A stretch of DNA of 64,000 nucleotides, taken from the NCBI GenBank assembly GCA_007121075.1, contig SKMK01000009.1:29658-93657 (forward strand). Direction: 5' to 3'. Source of the stretch: Syntrophomonadaceae bacterium. Lineage in GTDB: Bacteria; Bacillota; Dethiobacteria; DTU022. Below, piece by piece: positions 20,938-31,572 of the stretch. Every line of letters begins with the position of its first letter. Within the stretch, counting starts at the first letter, position 1. The position numbers and the translations under genes were made by a program. The notes beneath the pieces were generated by a model. That model worked only from the letters and a program-made list of their open reading frames with translations. It was not told the DNA's origin and searched no databases.

Positions 20938-21624
20938 CTATCTTTCTTCTTCTGTATCCTCGGTGCCAGCATCTTCTTCAGCCGCTTCTTCGCCTTCTTC
21001 AACTTCTTCTCCTTCTTCAAGTTCTTCTTCGACAGCCGGCTCTAATTCTTCTTCAGACATCGGCGCCAGAACCTGGGCCAGGATTGTATCCGGAGGAGTA
21101 ATCAGCTCAATATCTTCCCCCAGGACCAGGCTTTCAGCAGTTATGCTGTCGCCGATATTCAGTTCGGAGATGTCGACATCAAATTGTTCGGGAATATCGG
21201 CCGGTAAGCATTCAACTTCAACTTCACGGGATGCGAGGGATAAAACCCCGCCTTCCTCAACGCCTACGGGTTCTCCAATAAAGTTGATGTGGACAGGGAC
21301 TTCGATCTTGTCGGTCATAGATATACGGATAAAATCAACGTGGAGAACACGGTCATGGTAGAGTATGTCTCTTTGAATATCCCTGAACATAACTGTTTCC
21401 TGCCGCGTCTTTTTACCTTTTGCTTTGACCTTGAGATCTAAGAGGACGTTGCCGCCCCCGGTTGTTAAAACCTGCCTTAAGGTGCGTCCGTCTACAACCA
21501 GGGGAAAATTATCGGCTCCCCTGCCATAAAGTACTGCCGGAACCTTGTCTTCCCGGCGCAGTTGGTTGAGCTGCCCTTTGGTCAAAGGCGAACGGGTTTG
21601 TACTTCCATTTCCATTCTATCCAT
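20938..21624 (-). CDS. rplY: 50S ribosomal protein L25/general stress protein Ctc
   Basis: LRREDKVPAVLYGRG; HVDFIRISMTDKIEVPVHINFIGEPVGVEEGGVL; acidic C-terminal tail. Confidence 0.95.
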   Translation of the reverse strand: MDRMEMEVQTRSPLTKGQLNQLRREDKVPAVLYGRGADNFPLVVDGRTLRQVLTTGGGNVLLDLKVKAKGKKTRQETVMFRDIQRDILYHDRVLHVDFIRISMTDKIEVPVHINFIGEPVGVEEGGVLSLASREVEVECLPADIPEQFDVDISELNIGDSITAESLVLGEDIELITPPDTILAQVLAPMSEEELEPAVEEELEEGEEVEEGEEAAEEDAGTEDTEEER

Positions 21625-21677
21625 TCATTCGAGCCTCCTTCTGCAATAGTATACTGCAGGAAGCGACGAAAATCAAC

Positions 21678-22631
21678 TCAATCAAACAGTTCACTCACCG
21701 ATTTTTTATTATGGACACGAATTATGGCTTCTCCGATCAGCGGGGCCACGGAAAGCGAAGTAAAACAATTGTTTAAACCTCTCAACATACTCCGATCAAT
21801 CGGGATGGAATTGGTGTAAACCACCTCGGAGAGGCTAGATTCACTAAGCCGCTTAAGAGCCGGACCGGAAAATACCGGGTGGGTACAGCAGGCAAACACT
21901 TCGCGGGCTCCGGCTTCCTTTAGGGCCTCAGCGCCAAGAGTAATTGTACCCGCAGTATCAATCATATCATCAATAAATATGGCCGTTTTATCTTTAACAT
22001 CTCCAATGATATTCATAATTTCAGCTTTATTTGGAGCAGGTCGCTTCTTATCTATAATGGCGATTGGCATTATCAGGCGGTTGGCCAGATCCCTGGCCCT
22101 GGTTACGCCGCCCAGATCAGGGGAAACAACAACCCCGTTTTCAATTTTCTTTTCAATAAAATATTTAGCCAGGATGGGCAAAGCGGTCAGGTGGTCAAGT
22201 GGTATATCAAAAAAGCCCTGGATCTGCCCGGCATGCAAATCCATGGCTACTACCCTGTTTGCGCCGGCAGCCGTGATCAGGTCGGCAATCAGCTTGGCAG
22301 TGATCGGATCCCGGGCCCTGGTTTTCCGATCCTGGCGGGCATAAGCATAGTAGGGAATAACGGCATTTATTGAATTTACTGAAGCCCTCTTCAGGGCGTC
22401 AATTATAATTAACAGCTCGAGGACACTGTCGTTAATAGGCCCGCATAAAGGCTGAATCAGGAAAGCGTTGGCACCGCGCACACTCTCCCTGATGCTGATT
22501 GATATTTCACCATCGCTAAAACGAGTCACTTCACAATCACTAAGAGGGACTCCAACATATTCAGCTATTTCTTCAGCCAACTCCGGATTGGCACTGCCAC
22601 AAAAAACTTTGAGTTCTTCTCCGTTGCTCAA
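21678..22631 (-). CDS. prs: ribose-phosphate pyrophosphokinase
   Basis: [64 protein letters not shown]. Confidence 0.98.
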   Translation of the reverse strand: MSNGEELKVFCGSANPELAEEIAEYVGVPLSDCEVTRFSDGEISISIRESVRGANAFLIQPLCGPINDSVLELLIIIDALKRASVNSINAVIPYYAYARQDRKTRARDPITAKLIADLITAAGANRVVAMDLHAGQIQGFFDIPLDHLTALPILAKYFIEKKIENGVVVSPDLGGVTRARDLANRLIMPIAIIDKKRPAPNKAEIMNIIGDVKDKTAIFIDDMIDTAGTITLGAEALKEAGAREVFACCTHPVFSGPALKRLSESSLSEVVYTNSIPIDRSMLRGLNNCFTSLSVAPLIGEAIIRVHNKKSVSELFD

Positions 22632-22818
22632 CTTAAAACCTCCTGTACATATTTAATGCGAGATGCCTAAAATGTATTAATGGCATAACTGTTCTCTTTA
22701 AGCGCCTGATTTTCCTGCCGAAATGATAATCTGTTCAATATGATAACGCCGGACACACCCTGATCCTGGATTGCTTACTTTAGAAGGGTGATCTGCCGCA
22801 GTTTCTATCCGGTTTGAA

Positions 22819-23814
22819 TCACTTTTTCTTTATATGTTCAAAAGGGCCGATTTCGGAGCCTTTTTCAACCGCTCCCCCGCTAACAACCGACTGTCGCACT
22901 ACTGCCCCGTCACCGACTACCGCACCGGTTATGTGGGTGCCGGGGCCAATCACACAACTTTCGCCGATGACAGTCCCTTTCTCCAGCACACAGCCTGGCC
23001 GGATTACCGATTCCGGGCCGATTTGCACATCAACGTCGATAAACACCGAACCTGGAATATCGATGGTTACACCGCTTTTCATCAATTTTTGACTAATATT
23101 TTCCTGAATTATTCCCACTGCTTCTGCCAGCTGAGCCCGGTTATTGATTCCCAGTCCCAGCCGGTAATCATCAAGGCAGTAAGTGCCGGTGGTGTAGCCA
23201 TCTTTTCGCATCAAGGTCACTACATCTGGCAGGTAGTACTCATTTTGAACATTGTCAGTCCCCAGGTGCGGCAGGTAATATTTGAGTAATTCCAAATCAA
23301 AACAATAAGTGCCGGTATTTACTTCACTTATTTTCTTTTCTTCTGCCGATGCATCCCTATCTTCAACAATCCTATCAACCTGCCCATTTTGATCACGTAC
23401 TACGCGCCCGTAGCCGGTAGGATCGGGAACTGTAACCGTAGCCACAACTGCAGCATGCCGATGAAAGGATTCCAGAAGTTGTTTCAGGTGTGAAGCTTTT
23501 AAAAGAGGTGTGTCTCCGCACAATACCAGGAGCTTACCTTCACCGGGCAGCTTTTTCAGGGCTTCCATTACAGCATGACCCGTCCCAAGCTGCCGTTCCT
23601 GGTAAACATAAGACCACCGATTTCCAATCGTCTCCCGAACCTGGAAAGCGCCGTGGCCGACGACAATTAAAATTTGTTCAGTCAGCTCTACGGCGCTTTC
23701 CAGTATATACTCCAGCATTCTTTTACCGCACAGGGGATGAAGCACCTTCGGCAAACTTGAATACATGCGTTTTCCCTCCCCTGCAGCCAGAACTACAGTC
23801 CAGACATCACTCAC
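22819..23814 (-). CDS. glmU: GlmU-type UDP-N-acetylglucosamine pyrophosphorylase, short form lacking most of the acetyltransferase domain
   Basis: VVLAAGEGKRMYSSLPKVLHPLCGKRMLEYIL, CGDTPLL, EVNTGTYCFD; only 331 aa, ending in ...IGPFEHIKKK. Confidence 0.9.
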   Translation of the reverse strand: MSDVWTVVLAAGEGKRMYSSLPKVLHPLCGKRMLEYILESAVELTEQILIVVGHGAFQVRETIGNRWSYVYQERQLGTGHAVMEALKKLPGEGKLLVLCGDTPLLKASHLKQLLESFHRHAAVVATVTVPDPTGYGRVVRDQNGQVDRIVEDRDASAEEKKISEVNTGTYCFDLELLKYYLPHLGTDNVQNEYYLPDVVTLMRKDGYTTGTYCLDDYRLGLGINNRAQLAEAVGIIQENISQKLMKSGVTIDIPGSVFIDVDVQIGPESVIRPGCVLEKGTVIGESCVIGPGTHITGAVVGDGAVVRQSVVSGGAVEKGSEIGPFEHIKKK

Positions 23815-23901
23815 AATCAGCCCCTCCTCGCTTTATGATCCTGGTGTTATTATACTGCAGTAAGCCAGGAGGGACAAAAAAATTAAAATATAAAAAATTC
23901 C

Positions 23902-24177
23902 TCAGACCCTGACAGCTTCTTTTTCCAGTTCGGCATTATATGCCTCAAGCACTGCCCTCTGGATTTCTCCCCTGGTATTGGCATTGATCGGGTGGGCAAT
24001 ATCCCTAAAATCACCGTTGGGATTGCGTTTGCTGGGCATGGCCACAAATAAGCCATTACTTCCCTCAATAACCCTCACATCATGGACCGCAAAGTTGTCA
24101 TCCAGAGTAATAGACACAATAGCTCTCATTTTACCTTCCTGTGTTATCCGCCTGACCCGCACATCTGTAACAACCAT
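23902..24177 (-). CDS. spoVG: septation/sporulation regulator SpoVG
   Basis: [63 protein letters not shown]. Confidence 0.98.
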   Translation of the reverse strand: MVVTDVRVRRITQEGKMRAIVSITLDDNFAVHDVRVIEGSNGLFVAMPSKRNPNGDFRDIAHPINANTRGEIQRAVLEAYNAELEKEAVRV

Positions 24178-24527
24178 TTGAACCCTCCTCCTGTTAAGTA
24201 TCTATAATAAGCACCTTTCAATGATCCTGTTAAACAGAAAAAAAACACTGCCCGTCATAGCATAATTATTAAACGTCCGGTTACATTAATTTAAAACCGG
24301 TCAATATACCTGCTATTACACTATTCCGCATTTTTGCATTCATTATAAAAATCGGTTATCATATGTTTATAAGAATGAATATTATGTACAGTAGCATTAA
24401 GTTGTGTATAAATAATCATAACCGCTATTCGATTTTTTGAAAATCATTTAATCTTACATTTTTTTGTAAGGTAACTTGCGAAAAATTGCAGATTTCAGAT
24501 ATAATTTGATAAACAGGTGTATTAAAA

Positions 24528-25415
24528 ATGAACCTTGCCGAATTTGGCACATTAATTAAAACCCTGCGCCGAAGTAGCGTGGATCAATGGGGCAACCCCT
24601 GGACCAGGGAAAATTTAAGCCGGGCCGTTCATCTGAGCCCGGACCAGCTGGGAAGATTGGAAAGAGGGGATCGCAAATACCTGGACACCCAGACATTAAT
24701 GCTGCTGGCCGATTCCTTTAATTTGACCAACCTGGAAAGAAAAGAATTTTTATACGCCGCCCTTGGTTTGCCGGATGAAGAACTCTTCTTACATACAGAT
24801 TGCAACGCCCAGTTGAACGGCCTTCTGGAAGAAATGGAATATTTCCAGGTACCTGCAATGCTTATTGACGCTTATGCTGATATAGTTGCCGCCAACACTT
24901 CTACCTTAAACCTGTTTATGATCACCCCGGAAATGCTCACTTACACCAGAAAAATCCCCGCCGGCCAAAACTTAATTTACCTGCTCTACTCTCCTTCATT
25001 TGGAACCAGGGAAATTTTGGGCAATTTCTGGCGGAAAATAGCTACAATAGAGATCCTGTTGTTTCGGCGATCTACTTTGAGATACCGTCATACCGCCTAT
25101 TTTAGATACCTGCTGAAAATCCTGCTCCGGATAAAACAGTTTGATATTGACTGGTATTTTTGCCAGCGATACGCCGATCGCTATGACCTGACCTATGTTC
25201 ATTTTCTTTATGAACATCCCCAATACGGCCTTCTTTCCTATCTGGCAACTGAAACCATTGTCAATACAACACGAGGTGAACTATATCTGCTGATCTACAA
25301 CCCGGTGGACAAAGCTACTGCTTCAGTATTTGAAAACTTGAAAGAAAATAGTGAAAACAAGGCTTACCGGTTTGCCGGCTGGCCGGAGAAAAAAGTACTA
25401 TCTGGATACGAATAG
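24528..25415 (+). CDS. XRE-family HTH transcriptional regulator with MmyB-like C-terminal domain
   Basis: N-terminal HTH (LSRAVHLSPDQLGRLERGDRKYLDTQTLMLLADSF...ERKEFLYAALG); C-terminal part resembles a PAS-like ligand-binding region. Confidence 0.75.
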   Translation: MNLAEFGTLIKTLRRSSVDQWGNPWTRENLSRAVHLSPDQLGRLERGDRKYLDTQTLMLLADSFNLTNLERKEFLYAALGLPDEELFLHTDCNAQLNGLLEEMEYFQVPAMLIDAYADIVAANTSTLNLFMITPEMLTYTRKIPAGQNLIYLLYSPSFGTREILGNFWRKIATIEILLFRRSTLRYRHTAYFRYLLKILLRIKQFDIDWYFCQRYADRYDLTYVHFLYEHPQYGLLSYLATETIVNTTRGELYLLIYNPVDKATASVFENLKENSENKAYRFAGWPEKKVLSGYE

Positions 25416-25474
25416 AATAGAACAGCGCACAAAGGGAATGCAGCTTTACAGGAGATCCGGTTTTCTCCCCGCCC

Positions 25475-26230
25475 CTACCTGGAAAGGGCCTGTTTAACTA
25501 CCGCCAAATCACTGGGTTTATCAACATCCACACCGAGCTCAGCATGATCACAAGGAACTGCTTTCGCTCTTAGCCGCAGCAGGCGGGAGAGGTACAGTTC
25601 CAGATCGGACAGGCTTAGTTTTTTAAGCAAAAACTTGATCACCAGAGTTAAGGGCAGCAGGCGAAGCATTTTTAAGGGTTTTTTACGGTAGGAGATAAAC
25701 ATTTCCAGTCGATCCTTGTTCTCTAAATACCATTTGGCATTTATCAAACCAACATTACCCCCGGTAACTCTGCCTTCCTTTAAGCGGACATAGGTACGCT
25801 CGGTTTCCGGAAAATGGTGGACGCATGTTTCCTGATCAAGGACCGGATAATAAAGATCGTGATCATAGGGTTCACAAAGGGATAGAAAATCTTCGACTAC
25901 AGCTGCATTGATCAGGGGAATATCACCGGTAACAACCAGACAAAGGCGGTCTTGATCAATAGCTTCAAAGCCGGCGGCAAGGTTGTCAAGCATGCTTCCT
26001 TTTTCCTTCACAATTTCAAATTTATAACCTTCATCGCCCAGCTTGTTAAGCTCTTCAGTGGGACCGACAACCGCAATTGCCCTTATTGAAGGTGCTTCCT
26101 GAAGAGCCTCCAGGATGTAGGCAAGCAGGGGCCGCCCATTAACCAGGATAAAAGCTTTATTGGCAACTTGTTCCTGCTCGGTTAAAGGTTCCGGTTTACC
26201 CCCCCCGGCTAAAATTACAGCATCAAACAT
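25475..26230 (-). CDS. MobA-like nucleotidyltransferase (NTP transferase domain)
   Basis: FDAVILAGGGKPEPLTEQEQVANKAFILVNGRPLLAYILEAL; VVTGDIPLI. Confidence 0.85.
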   Translation of the reverse strand: MFDAVILAGGGKPEPLTEQEQVANKAFILVNGRPLLAYILEALQEAPSIRAIAVVGPTEELNKLGDEGYKFEIVKEKGSMLDNLAAGFEAIDQDRLCLVVTGDIPLINAAVVEDFLSLCEPYDHDLYYPVLDQETCVHHFPETERTYVRLKEGRVTGGNVGLINAKWYLENKDRLEMFISYRKKPLKMLRLLPLTLVIKFLLKKLSLSDLELYLSRLLRLRAKAVPCDHAELGVDVDKPSDLAVVKQALSR

Positions 26231-26260
26231 AGCAGATTATTCCTCCTGGCAGCTGTTTTC

Positions 26261-27127
26261 TTAAAGAGTCCAGCACAGGTAAGCCCTGCAATTTTCTTCT
26301 TCCGCCATCCGGGCCATCTTGCAGGCCCGTTCGTAATTTTCGGCCAGCATAAACAGGGCCGGGCCGCTTCCTGATAAGACTGGCTTCAACCCACGAGCCT
26401 GAAGCTTGCTTTTTATTTCCTGCAAAAAGCCTGAACCCGGAACGACGGCAGTTTCCAGGGTATTGGTCAATTCGCAGGACAGCCAATCAAGGATCCTGCC
26501 CCTTTCGCCCGCCCTGATTGCTTCGATCAGGTCAGAAAGCAAGGGCTCACCCAACCTGCTTTGATTTAAGTTTCTATAAACAGTAGCAGTTGGCATCCTT
26601 AAACCGGCAGGCAAAATCAGGATTGCCCAAAAAAACGGGAGTGAAGGCAATTTTTCCAGCTTTTCTCCACGACCCCTGGCCAGGGCTGTTCCACCCTGGA
26701 GACAGAAAGGGATATCAGACCCTAAAAGCAAACTCATTTCCTGCAAAGTATCCCGCTCAAATCCCAGGTTCCAAAAGTGGTTTAATCCAACCAGGGTAGC
26801 AGCGCAATCAGTACTACCCCCGGCCAATCCCGCTTCAACCGGTATATTTTTATAAAGGGTGATTTTAACACCGGGTAACGGTCTGTCAGCCCTTTCTTCA
26901 AGCATAGAAGCCGCCCTAACTACCAGGTTATCCAATCCGGAAATACTTTCTTCCGTGCAAAAAAAATGCCACCCCTTTTCCAGGGCAGGTTCAAATAAAA
27001 GAGTGTCGGCCAGTGAAACCTGCTGCATGACAGATTCCAAATCATGAAACCCGTCTGCCCTGCGGGAAATGACGGTCAAGCCTAAATTTATTTTAGCCGG
27101 GGCCTTGAGTGTAAATTTTTTATCCAT
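26261..27127 (-). CDS. ispE: 4-(cytidine 5'-diphospho)-2-C-methyl-D-erythritol kinase
   Basis: LKAPAKINLGLTVISRRADGFHDLESVMQ; PVEAGLAGGSTDCAA; LSGSGPALFML. Confidence 0.97.
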   Translation of the reverse strand: MDKKFTLKAPAKINLGLTVISRRADGFHDLESVMQQVSLADTLLFEPALEKGWHFFCTEESISGLDNLVVRAASMLEERADRPLPGVKITLYKNIPVEAGLAGGSTDCAATLVGLNHFWNLGFERDTLQEMSLLLGSDIPFCLQGGTALARGRGEKLEKLPSLPFFWAILILPAGLRMPTATVYRNLNQSRLGEPLLSDLIEAIRAGERGRILDWLSCELTNTLETAVVPGSGFLQEIKSKLQARGLKPVLSGSGPALFMLAENYERACKMARMAEEENCRAYLCWTL

Positions 27128-27128
27128 T

Positions 27129-28175
27129 TCAATTCATTTTCACCAGGCGGTTGTTATCTGTAATACCCGGGATACGACCTCTTTTGGCCACCGGCTTACC
27201 ACTCACTTCTTTTAAATCCAGAGTCATATCTATGGCCGGGGCCCTGGCAATATAACTGCCCACTCCAAAAGCGTCAGCACCCGCATCAGTCAACCTGGTA
27301 ATCCGTTCCGGATTTAGCCCTCCCGAAACAATAATTTGAACGTGGTTATAACCGTTCTGATCCAGTCGAGCTCTGGTTTCCCGGACCAGGTTGGGGGTTA
27401 CTCCTCCCCTTTCACCGGGAGTATCAAGGCGAATACCGGTCAACTGCTTGCCGAGAGCATCAGCTACTCTTAAAGCTTCCTCAGTCTCATCCTTAAAAGT
27501 ATCGATAAGGATAATACGTGGCGAATCCTCTGGAAGAAAACGATCATAGGCCTGGGCCAACTCCACTGTGTCGCCGGCAATAAGAAAAGCCGCATGGGGA
27601 ATAGTTCCTACTGGAGTCCGTCCCAGCAAGAGGGCCCCAAGGATACAGCTGCAGGCATCGGCTCCCCCGATCACCGACGAACGCTCCATTACAGGCGCTA
27701 CTGCCGGGTGGAGATGCCTGGATCCGTAGCAAACTACCATCCGATCTCCAGCTGCTTCCTTACAACTGCGTGCCGCGGTGCACCAGCCGCTGGAACTGGC
27801 CAGAATTCCCAGCAAAGGGGTTTCATAAATACCAAAATCACTATAGCGTCCCCTGATGCGCATCACGACCTCTTTGGCCTCCATTGCTTCGCCTTCTTGA
27901 AGGGACCAGATTTCCAAATTACGCTCTCTTAAAAGATAGAGGGCTTCATCCAGGCCTGCAAAAACGCCTTCCCCCGATGAAAATATCTCTGCTGTCACTT
28001 CCGTGTCAGCCAGGTTTATGGACTGCAAAAGATCCCTGCTGCGAACAAAATATATGTCACTGGTCAAGCCTCGCTGAATCTCAGATTCCGATGCAGAAAA
28101 AAAACGCTGTTTTGGATCTACTTTTATTGAATCAACCTCTTTTAATGTAATAAAATCCCGTGTCTTCATTAGCAT
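27129..28175 (-). CDS. nicotinate phosphoribosyltransferase
   Basis: TSDIYFVRSRDLL; GVRLDTPGERGGVTPNLVRE-like GIRLDTPGERGG; IIVSGGLNPERI; GVGSYIA. Confidence 0.9.
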   Translation of the reverse strand: MLMKTRDFITLKEVDSIKVDPKQRFFSASESEIQRGLTSDIYFVRSRDLLQSINLADTEVTAEIFSSGEGVFAGLDEALYLLRERNLEIWSLQEGEAMEAKEVVMRIRGRYSDFGIYETPLLGILASSSGWCTAARSCKEAAGDRMVVCYGSRHLHPAVAPVMERSSVIGGADACSCILGALLLGRTPVGTIPHAAFLIAGDTVELAQAYDRFLPEDSPRIILIDTFKDETEEALRVADALGKQLTGIRLDTPGERGGVTPNLVRETRARLDQNGYNHVQIIVSGGLNPERITRLTDAGADAFGVGSYIARAPAIDMTLDLKEVSGKPVAKRGRIPGITDNNRLVKMN

Positions 28176-28187
28176 CCTCCAGCAGTA

Positions 28188-28703
28188 TTAAATCATTGTT
28201 ACTCCCAGTGTTTTTTCCATTTCCTTTAGAGCAAAATTATGTGCTTCCTCGTCAAAGCTGGCCACCGCACTGATCGGAACATTTACCTTGTATCCGTACA
28301 TACGGGCCATAGCAGCTGTATAAAGGATACAGATATTGGTTACGACACCGGCCAATTCAATCTCGTCAATCCCTTTATCCCGTAAAGTCAGATCAAGATC
28401 CGTGCCGACAAATGCGCTGAATCGCCTCTTTTCGATCACCCTTTCGTCCACTTTGGGGGTAAGCTCGGGTATAATGTCGTCGCCCCCGCTTCCTTCTACG
28501 CTGTGGGGAGGAAAAAGATTGAACTCAATGTCATCCTTAAGGTGGCTGTCACAAATAAATATAACCGGATTACCTTCGGACCGGTATTTTTCCAGCCGGG
28601 ATTTAACCTGGGGAACCACTTTCTCAGCTGCCGGCCCAATATAAAGGGCTCCCTGAGGATCAATAAAATCTACCAGCATATCGATAACAAGCAAAGCTTT
28701 CAC
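28188..28703 (-). CDS. cysteine hydrolase (isochorismatase family), likely nicotinamidase
   Basis: VKALLVIDMLVDFIDPQGAL; EKRRFSAFVGTDLD; GVVTNICILYTAAMA; GTG start with GGGAGGG SD; adjacent to nicotinate phosphoribosyltransferase. Confidence 0.82.
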   Translation of the reverse strand: MKALLVIDMLVDFIDPQGALYIGPAAEKVVPQVKSRLEKYRSEGNPVIFICDSHLKDDIEFNLFPPHSVEGSGGDDIIPELTPKVDERVIEKRRFSAFVGTDLDLTLRDKGIDEIELAGVVTNICILYTAAMARMYGYKVNVPISAVASFDEEAHNFALKEMEKTLGVTMI

Positions 28704-28802
28704 CGGTAACCCTCCCTGTTGATTACTGTGTTCACGGTATTCTACAAAATACATTTTAATCCTGCTTTTGACACTTTAAAAGCTCTTTCAGCATGACAAA
28801 AA

Positions 28803-28827
28803 GAAAACCGGATTTTAATCCGGTTTA
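28803..28827 (-). terminator. terminator downstream of veg
   Basis: AACCGGATTttAATCCGGTT inverted repeat, T-rich on the minus strand. Confidence 0.7.
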
Positions 28828-28930
28828 ATTCACTATTTATATCATCAGGCTTAATACTTTTAAAGATAAAGCCCAAGATATCAATACCGGGAGTGTTCAA
28901 TTAAGCAATCAAACTAACTCCAATTTTATG

Positions 28931-29194
28931 CTAGCCCGCAGTTCGACGCATTTTACCTTCGCGGAAACTCAGTTCAACAGTCTCTGTTAAAACATCGGTA
29001 TAGCTGAATGAAAGCCTCTGGTTATAGTTGTCTTCATCCACCCTTACAATAAAAATAGAAGGATACAGGCTTTCCAAAACTCCTTCTTTCTCGTAAGTCT
29101 TACGCCGACCTCGGTTGGCTCGCAATTTTATCTTTTCACCAAGATGAGATTCAAGCTTCTTGCGGATTTCAAATAGGACATCTTTAGCCACCAT
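28931..29194 (-). CDS. veg: Veg family protein
   Basis: EIRKKLESHLGEKIKLRANRGRRKTYEKEGVLESLYPSIFIVRV. Confidence 0.95.
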   Translation of the reverse strand: MVAKDVLFEIRKKLESHLGEKIKLRANRGRRKTYEKEGVLESLYPSIFIVRVDEDNYNQRLSFSYTDVLTETVELSFREGKMRRTAG

Positions 29195-29308
29195 TTAAAA
29201 CCACCTTATATTTATTCTAATATATATATTAACATAATATCCTGCAATATGTCAAGAAATGCTAAGAAAATAACAAAAATACTGGCTTCTCAGCCCCTGA
29301 AATCCTTT

Positions 29309-29785
29309 TTAACGGGTAAATCTATCGGCAACCGTGGCAGCCCCGTAAGAGTATGGCTTGATAAATGCCTGGTACCCGCTTCCTATAACCATACCCACGA
29401 CTTCTTTAATAATATCACGGGTTTCACCCTTTTCTCCTACATCAAGATGAATTTCTACATTTAAACGAATTTCACTGTTTTCTGCCAGTTTCTCGGTCAG
29501 GCGGGTTGCCACTTCAAGGCTTAAAAATGTTTCATAATAGATCCGCTGCCGCAGGCTTTCCATATAACGTGTTTTTTGTTTGTGATAGAAAAACCGTCCA
29601 CCTTTGCCAATTCGGTGGACTACAACAGCGGTGACAAACATAACATGATCATTTAGAAAGGAGTGGGAATCTGTACCGATGATCAGCTTATAAGAATCAT
29701 CAGGAAATTCATTAGTGTAGTTAACCAGATCTTCAAACAAATCCTGGAACGAAACTTTACCTTTAGATGGACTTATAAAAAACAT
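29309..29785 (-). CDS. ribonuclease H-like YkuK family protein (DUF458)
   Basis: IIGTDSHSFLNDHVMFVTAVVVHRIGKGGRFFYHK...VEIHLDVGEKGETRDIIKEVVGMV. Confidence 0.88.
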   Translation of the reverse strand: MFFISPSKGKVSFQDLFEDLVNYTNEFPDDSYKLIIGTDSHSFLNDHVMFVTAVVVHRIGKGGRFFYHKQKTRYMESLRQRIYYETFLSLEVATRLTEKLAENSEIRLNVEIHLDVGEKGETRDIIKEVVGMVIGSGYQAFIKPYSYGAATVADRFTR

Positions 29786-29817
29786 ACGTACTACGACCTT
29801 TCAGCATCAATATTCTT

Positions 29818-30699
29818 TCAGTTTGCCTTATTAAGGTAATTATAAGTTATCCGGGTTAGCTTTGCAAATTCACCCACGCTCAGCTCTTCAGGACGGGCTG
29901 CGGGTGAAAGCGGCACCTTTTCAAGCAGTTCAGTCAGCCTGTTCCTGGAGATATCAAAAAGTCGATCCATGCTGTTAAGAATTGTTTTTCTTCGCTGCTG
30001 AAAAGCCCCCTGGACAATCTCCCATAATAACTTCTCTTCTTTACCTGTAAGATCTTTTCGACGGGGCACTAATTTAAGCACCGCCGAACCAACCTTGGGA
30101 CGGGGGAAGAATACATTTTTGGATACATCAAACAATATTTTACCTTCGCAATAATAGCGGCACAGCACTGACATGGTGCTATAATCAGGATCGCCGGGTC
30201 CGGCAACCAGCCGTCGCGCCACTTCTTTCTGAAACATCAAGACAGCCATAGAAAACGGAAATTTGGCTTTAAACAGGTTGTACATAAAAGGACCTGAAAT
30301 TTTATAAGGTAGATTTGAAATCAGCTTTATATTTCCCTGCCCCGGTTTGATTTGCTCAACTTGCTTATCCCAGCTTACATGCAGGGCATCCTGCTCAAGG
30401 ATTGTTACCTGCGGCCACGGCTCTAAAAGATCGCCAAGCAGCCTGGTTAGCCCACGATCTATTTCTATTACAAGCAATCTGGCTCTCTTACGGGCCATAG
30501 AAAGAGTCAGGGCACCCGCGCCCGGGCCAACTTCAATAACGGCATCACCGGTTTTAATTTCTGCAGCATTCACTATTTTTCGCACAATGTTTGCATCAAT
30601 CAGGAAGTTCTGGCCCATATGGCGCCGGGGTTGCAGGCCATATTTTTGGAAAAGGGCATTAAGTTCACGGGGTGAAGTTACATCGGGTTTTTCATCCAC
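29818..30699 (-). CDS. rsmA: 16S rRNA (adenine1518-N6/adenine1519-N6)-dimethyltransferase
   Basis: RRHMGQNFLIDANIVRKIV; VIEVGPGAGALTLSMA; LISNLPYKISGP; FFPRPKVGSAVLKL. Confidence 0.97.
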   Translation of the reverse strand: MDEKPDVTSPRELNALFQKYGLQPRRHMGQNFLIDANIVRKIVNAAEIKTGDAVIEVGPGAGALTLSMARKRARLLVIEIDRGLTRLLGDLLEPWPQVTILEQDALHVSWDKQVEQIKPGQGNIKLISNLPYKISGPFMYNLFKAKFPFSMAVLMFQKEVARRLVAGPGDPDYSTMSVLCRYYCEGKILFDVSKNVFFPRPKVGSAVLKLVPRRKDLTGKEEKLLWEIVQGAFQQRRKTILNSMDRLFDISRNRLTELLEKVPLSPAARPEELSVGEFAKLTRITYNYLNKAN

Positions 30700-31149
30700 T
30701 TAAATATTCCCTCTTTTTTTCCTGATATGGCTTTAGTTTACCGTTCAAGGCTTACTGCGTCAAACGGTCCGTCCTTTCCACTGCTATAAACAAGCTCAAT
30801 TTTTACTCCAACTGCTTCATTACTGCCCAAACTTGTATTGCCTCCATAAAGTTTTAACTACCGCTTTAAAGGGCAAAAAAATGCACTGCAAACTGAAACT
30901 TGATTCTAACAATCACCAAATGCTTGCTCCGGGGTTGTCGTAATAATATAATGACAAACAGAAGGTTATGCATTATAATATATTTAACAACAGGAACAAT
31001 TCAACTGTTTAAGCATTTATTGATTGGAGGATTCATCTCTTTTTTTCATATACAGTTACAGTACAGGGAAGGGGTGATAAAACCAGCAAACCTGGTATGA
31101 GCTGAACGTCACTGTAACATGACTATTTTTTAAGGAGGTATTTATTTAT

Positions 31150-31476
31150 ATGGCCGAATACAAGGAGATTTTAGATAACTTGCATAAAAAAATTGAAAAA
31201 GCTGACCCGTCAAAAATGAAAGGGGTTAGCGCAGTATACCAGTTTGATCTTTCCGGAGACAACGGTGGAGTTTTCCATGTCGCGGTAGAAGACGGAAAAC
31301 CAACCGTTGTTGAATCGGCGCACGATAATCCCAACATTACTATTACCATGGCCGCTGATGATTTCAACGATCTTCTGGAAGGCAAATTGAACGCCACTTC
31401 GGCATTTATGGCCGGGAAATTGAAAGTGAAAGGCGACATGTCACTGGCTATGAAACTGCAGAGCCTGGTCAGTTAA
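31150..31476 (+). CDS. SCP2 sterol-binding domain protein
   Basis: VYQFDLSGDNGGVFHVAVEDGKPTVVESAHDNPNITITMAADDFNDLLEGKLNATSAFMAGKLKVKGDMSLAMKLQSL. Confidence 0.9.
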   Translation: MAEYKEILDNLHKKIEKADPSKMKGVSAVYQFDLSGDNGGVFHVAVEDGKPTVVESAHDNPNITITMAADDFNDLLEGKLNATSAFMAGKLKVKGDMSLAMKLQSLVS

Positions 31477-31529
31477 AACTTGTATTGCTTGTTTCACTAA
31501 ACAGGTATCACCGGCTCAACTGCAACAAA

Positions 31530-31572
31530 AAAGACAGTGCTGATAAAAGTTTCAGCGCTGTCTTTTTTTATA
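31530..31572 (+). terminator. Rho-independent terminator downstream of the SCP2 gene
   Basis: GACAGTGCTGA..TTCAGCGCTGTC followed by TTTTTTT. Confidence 0.85.
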
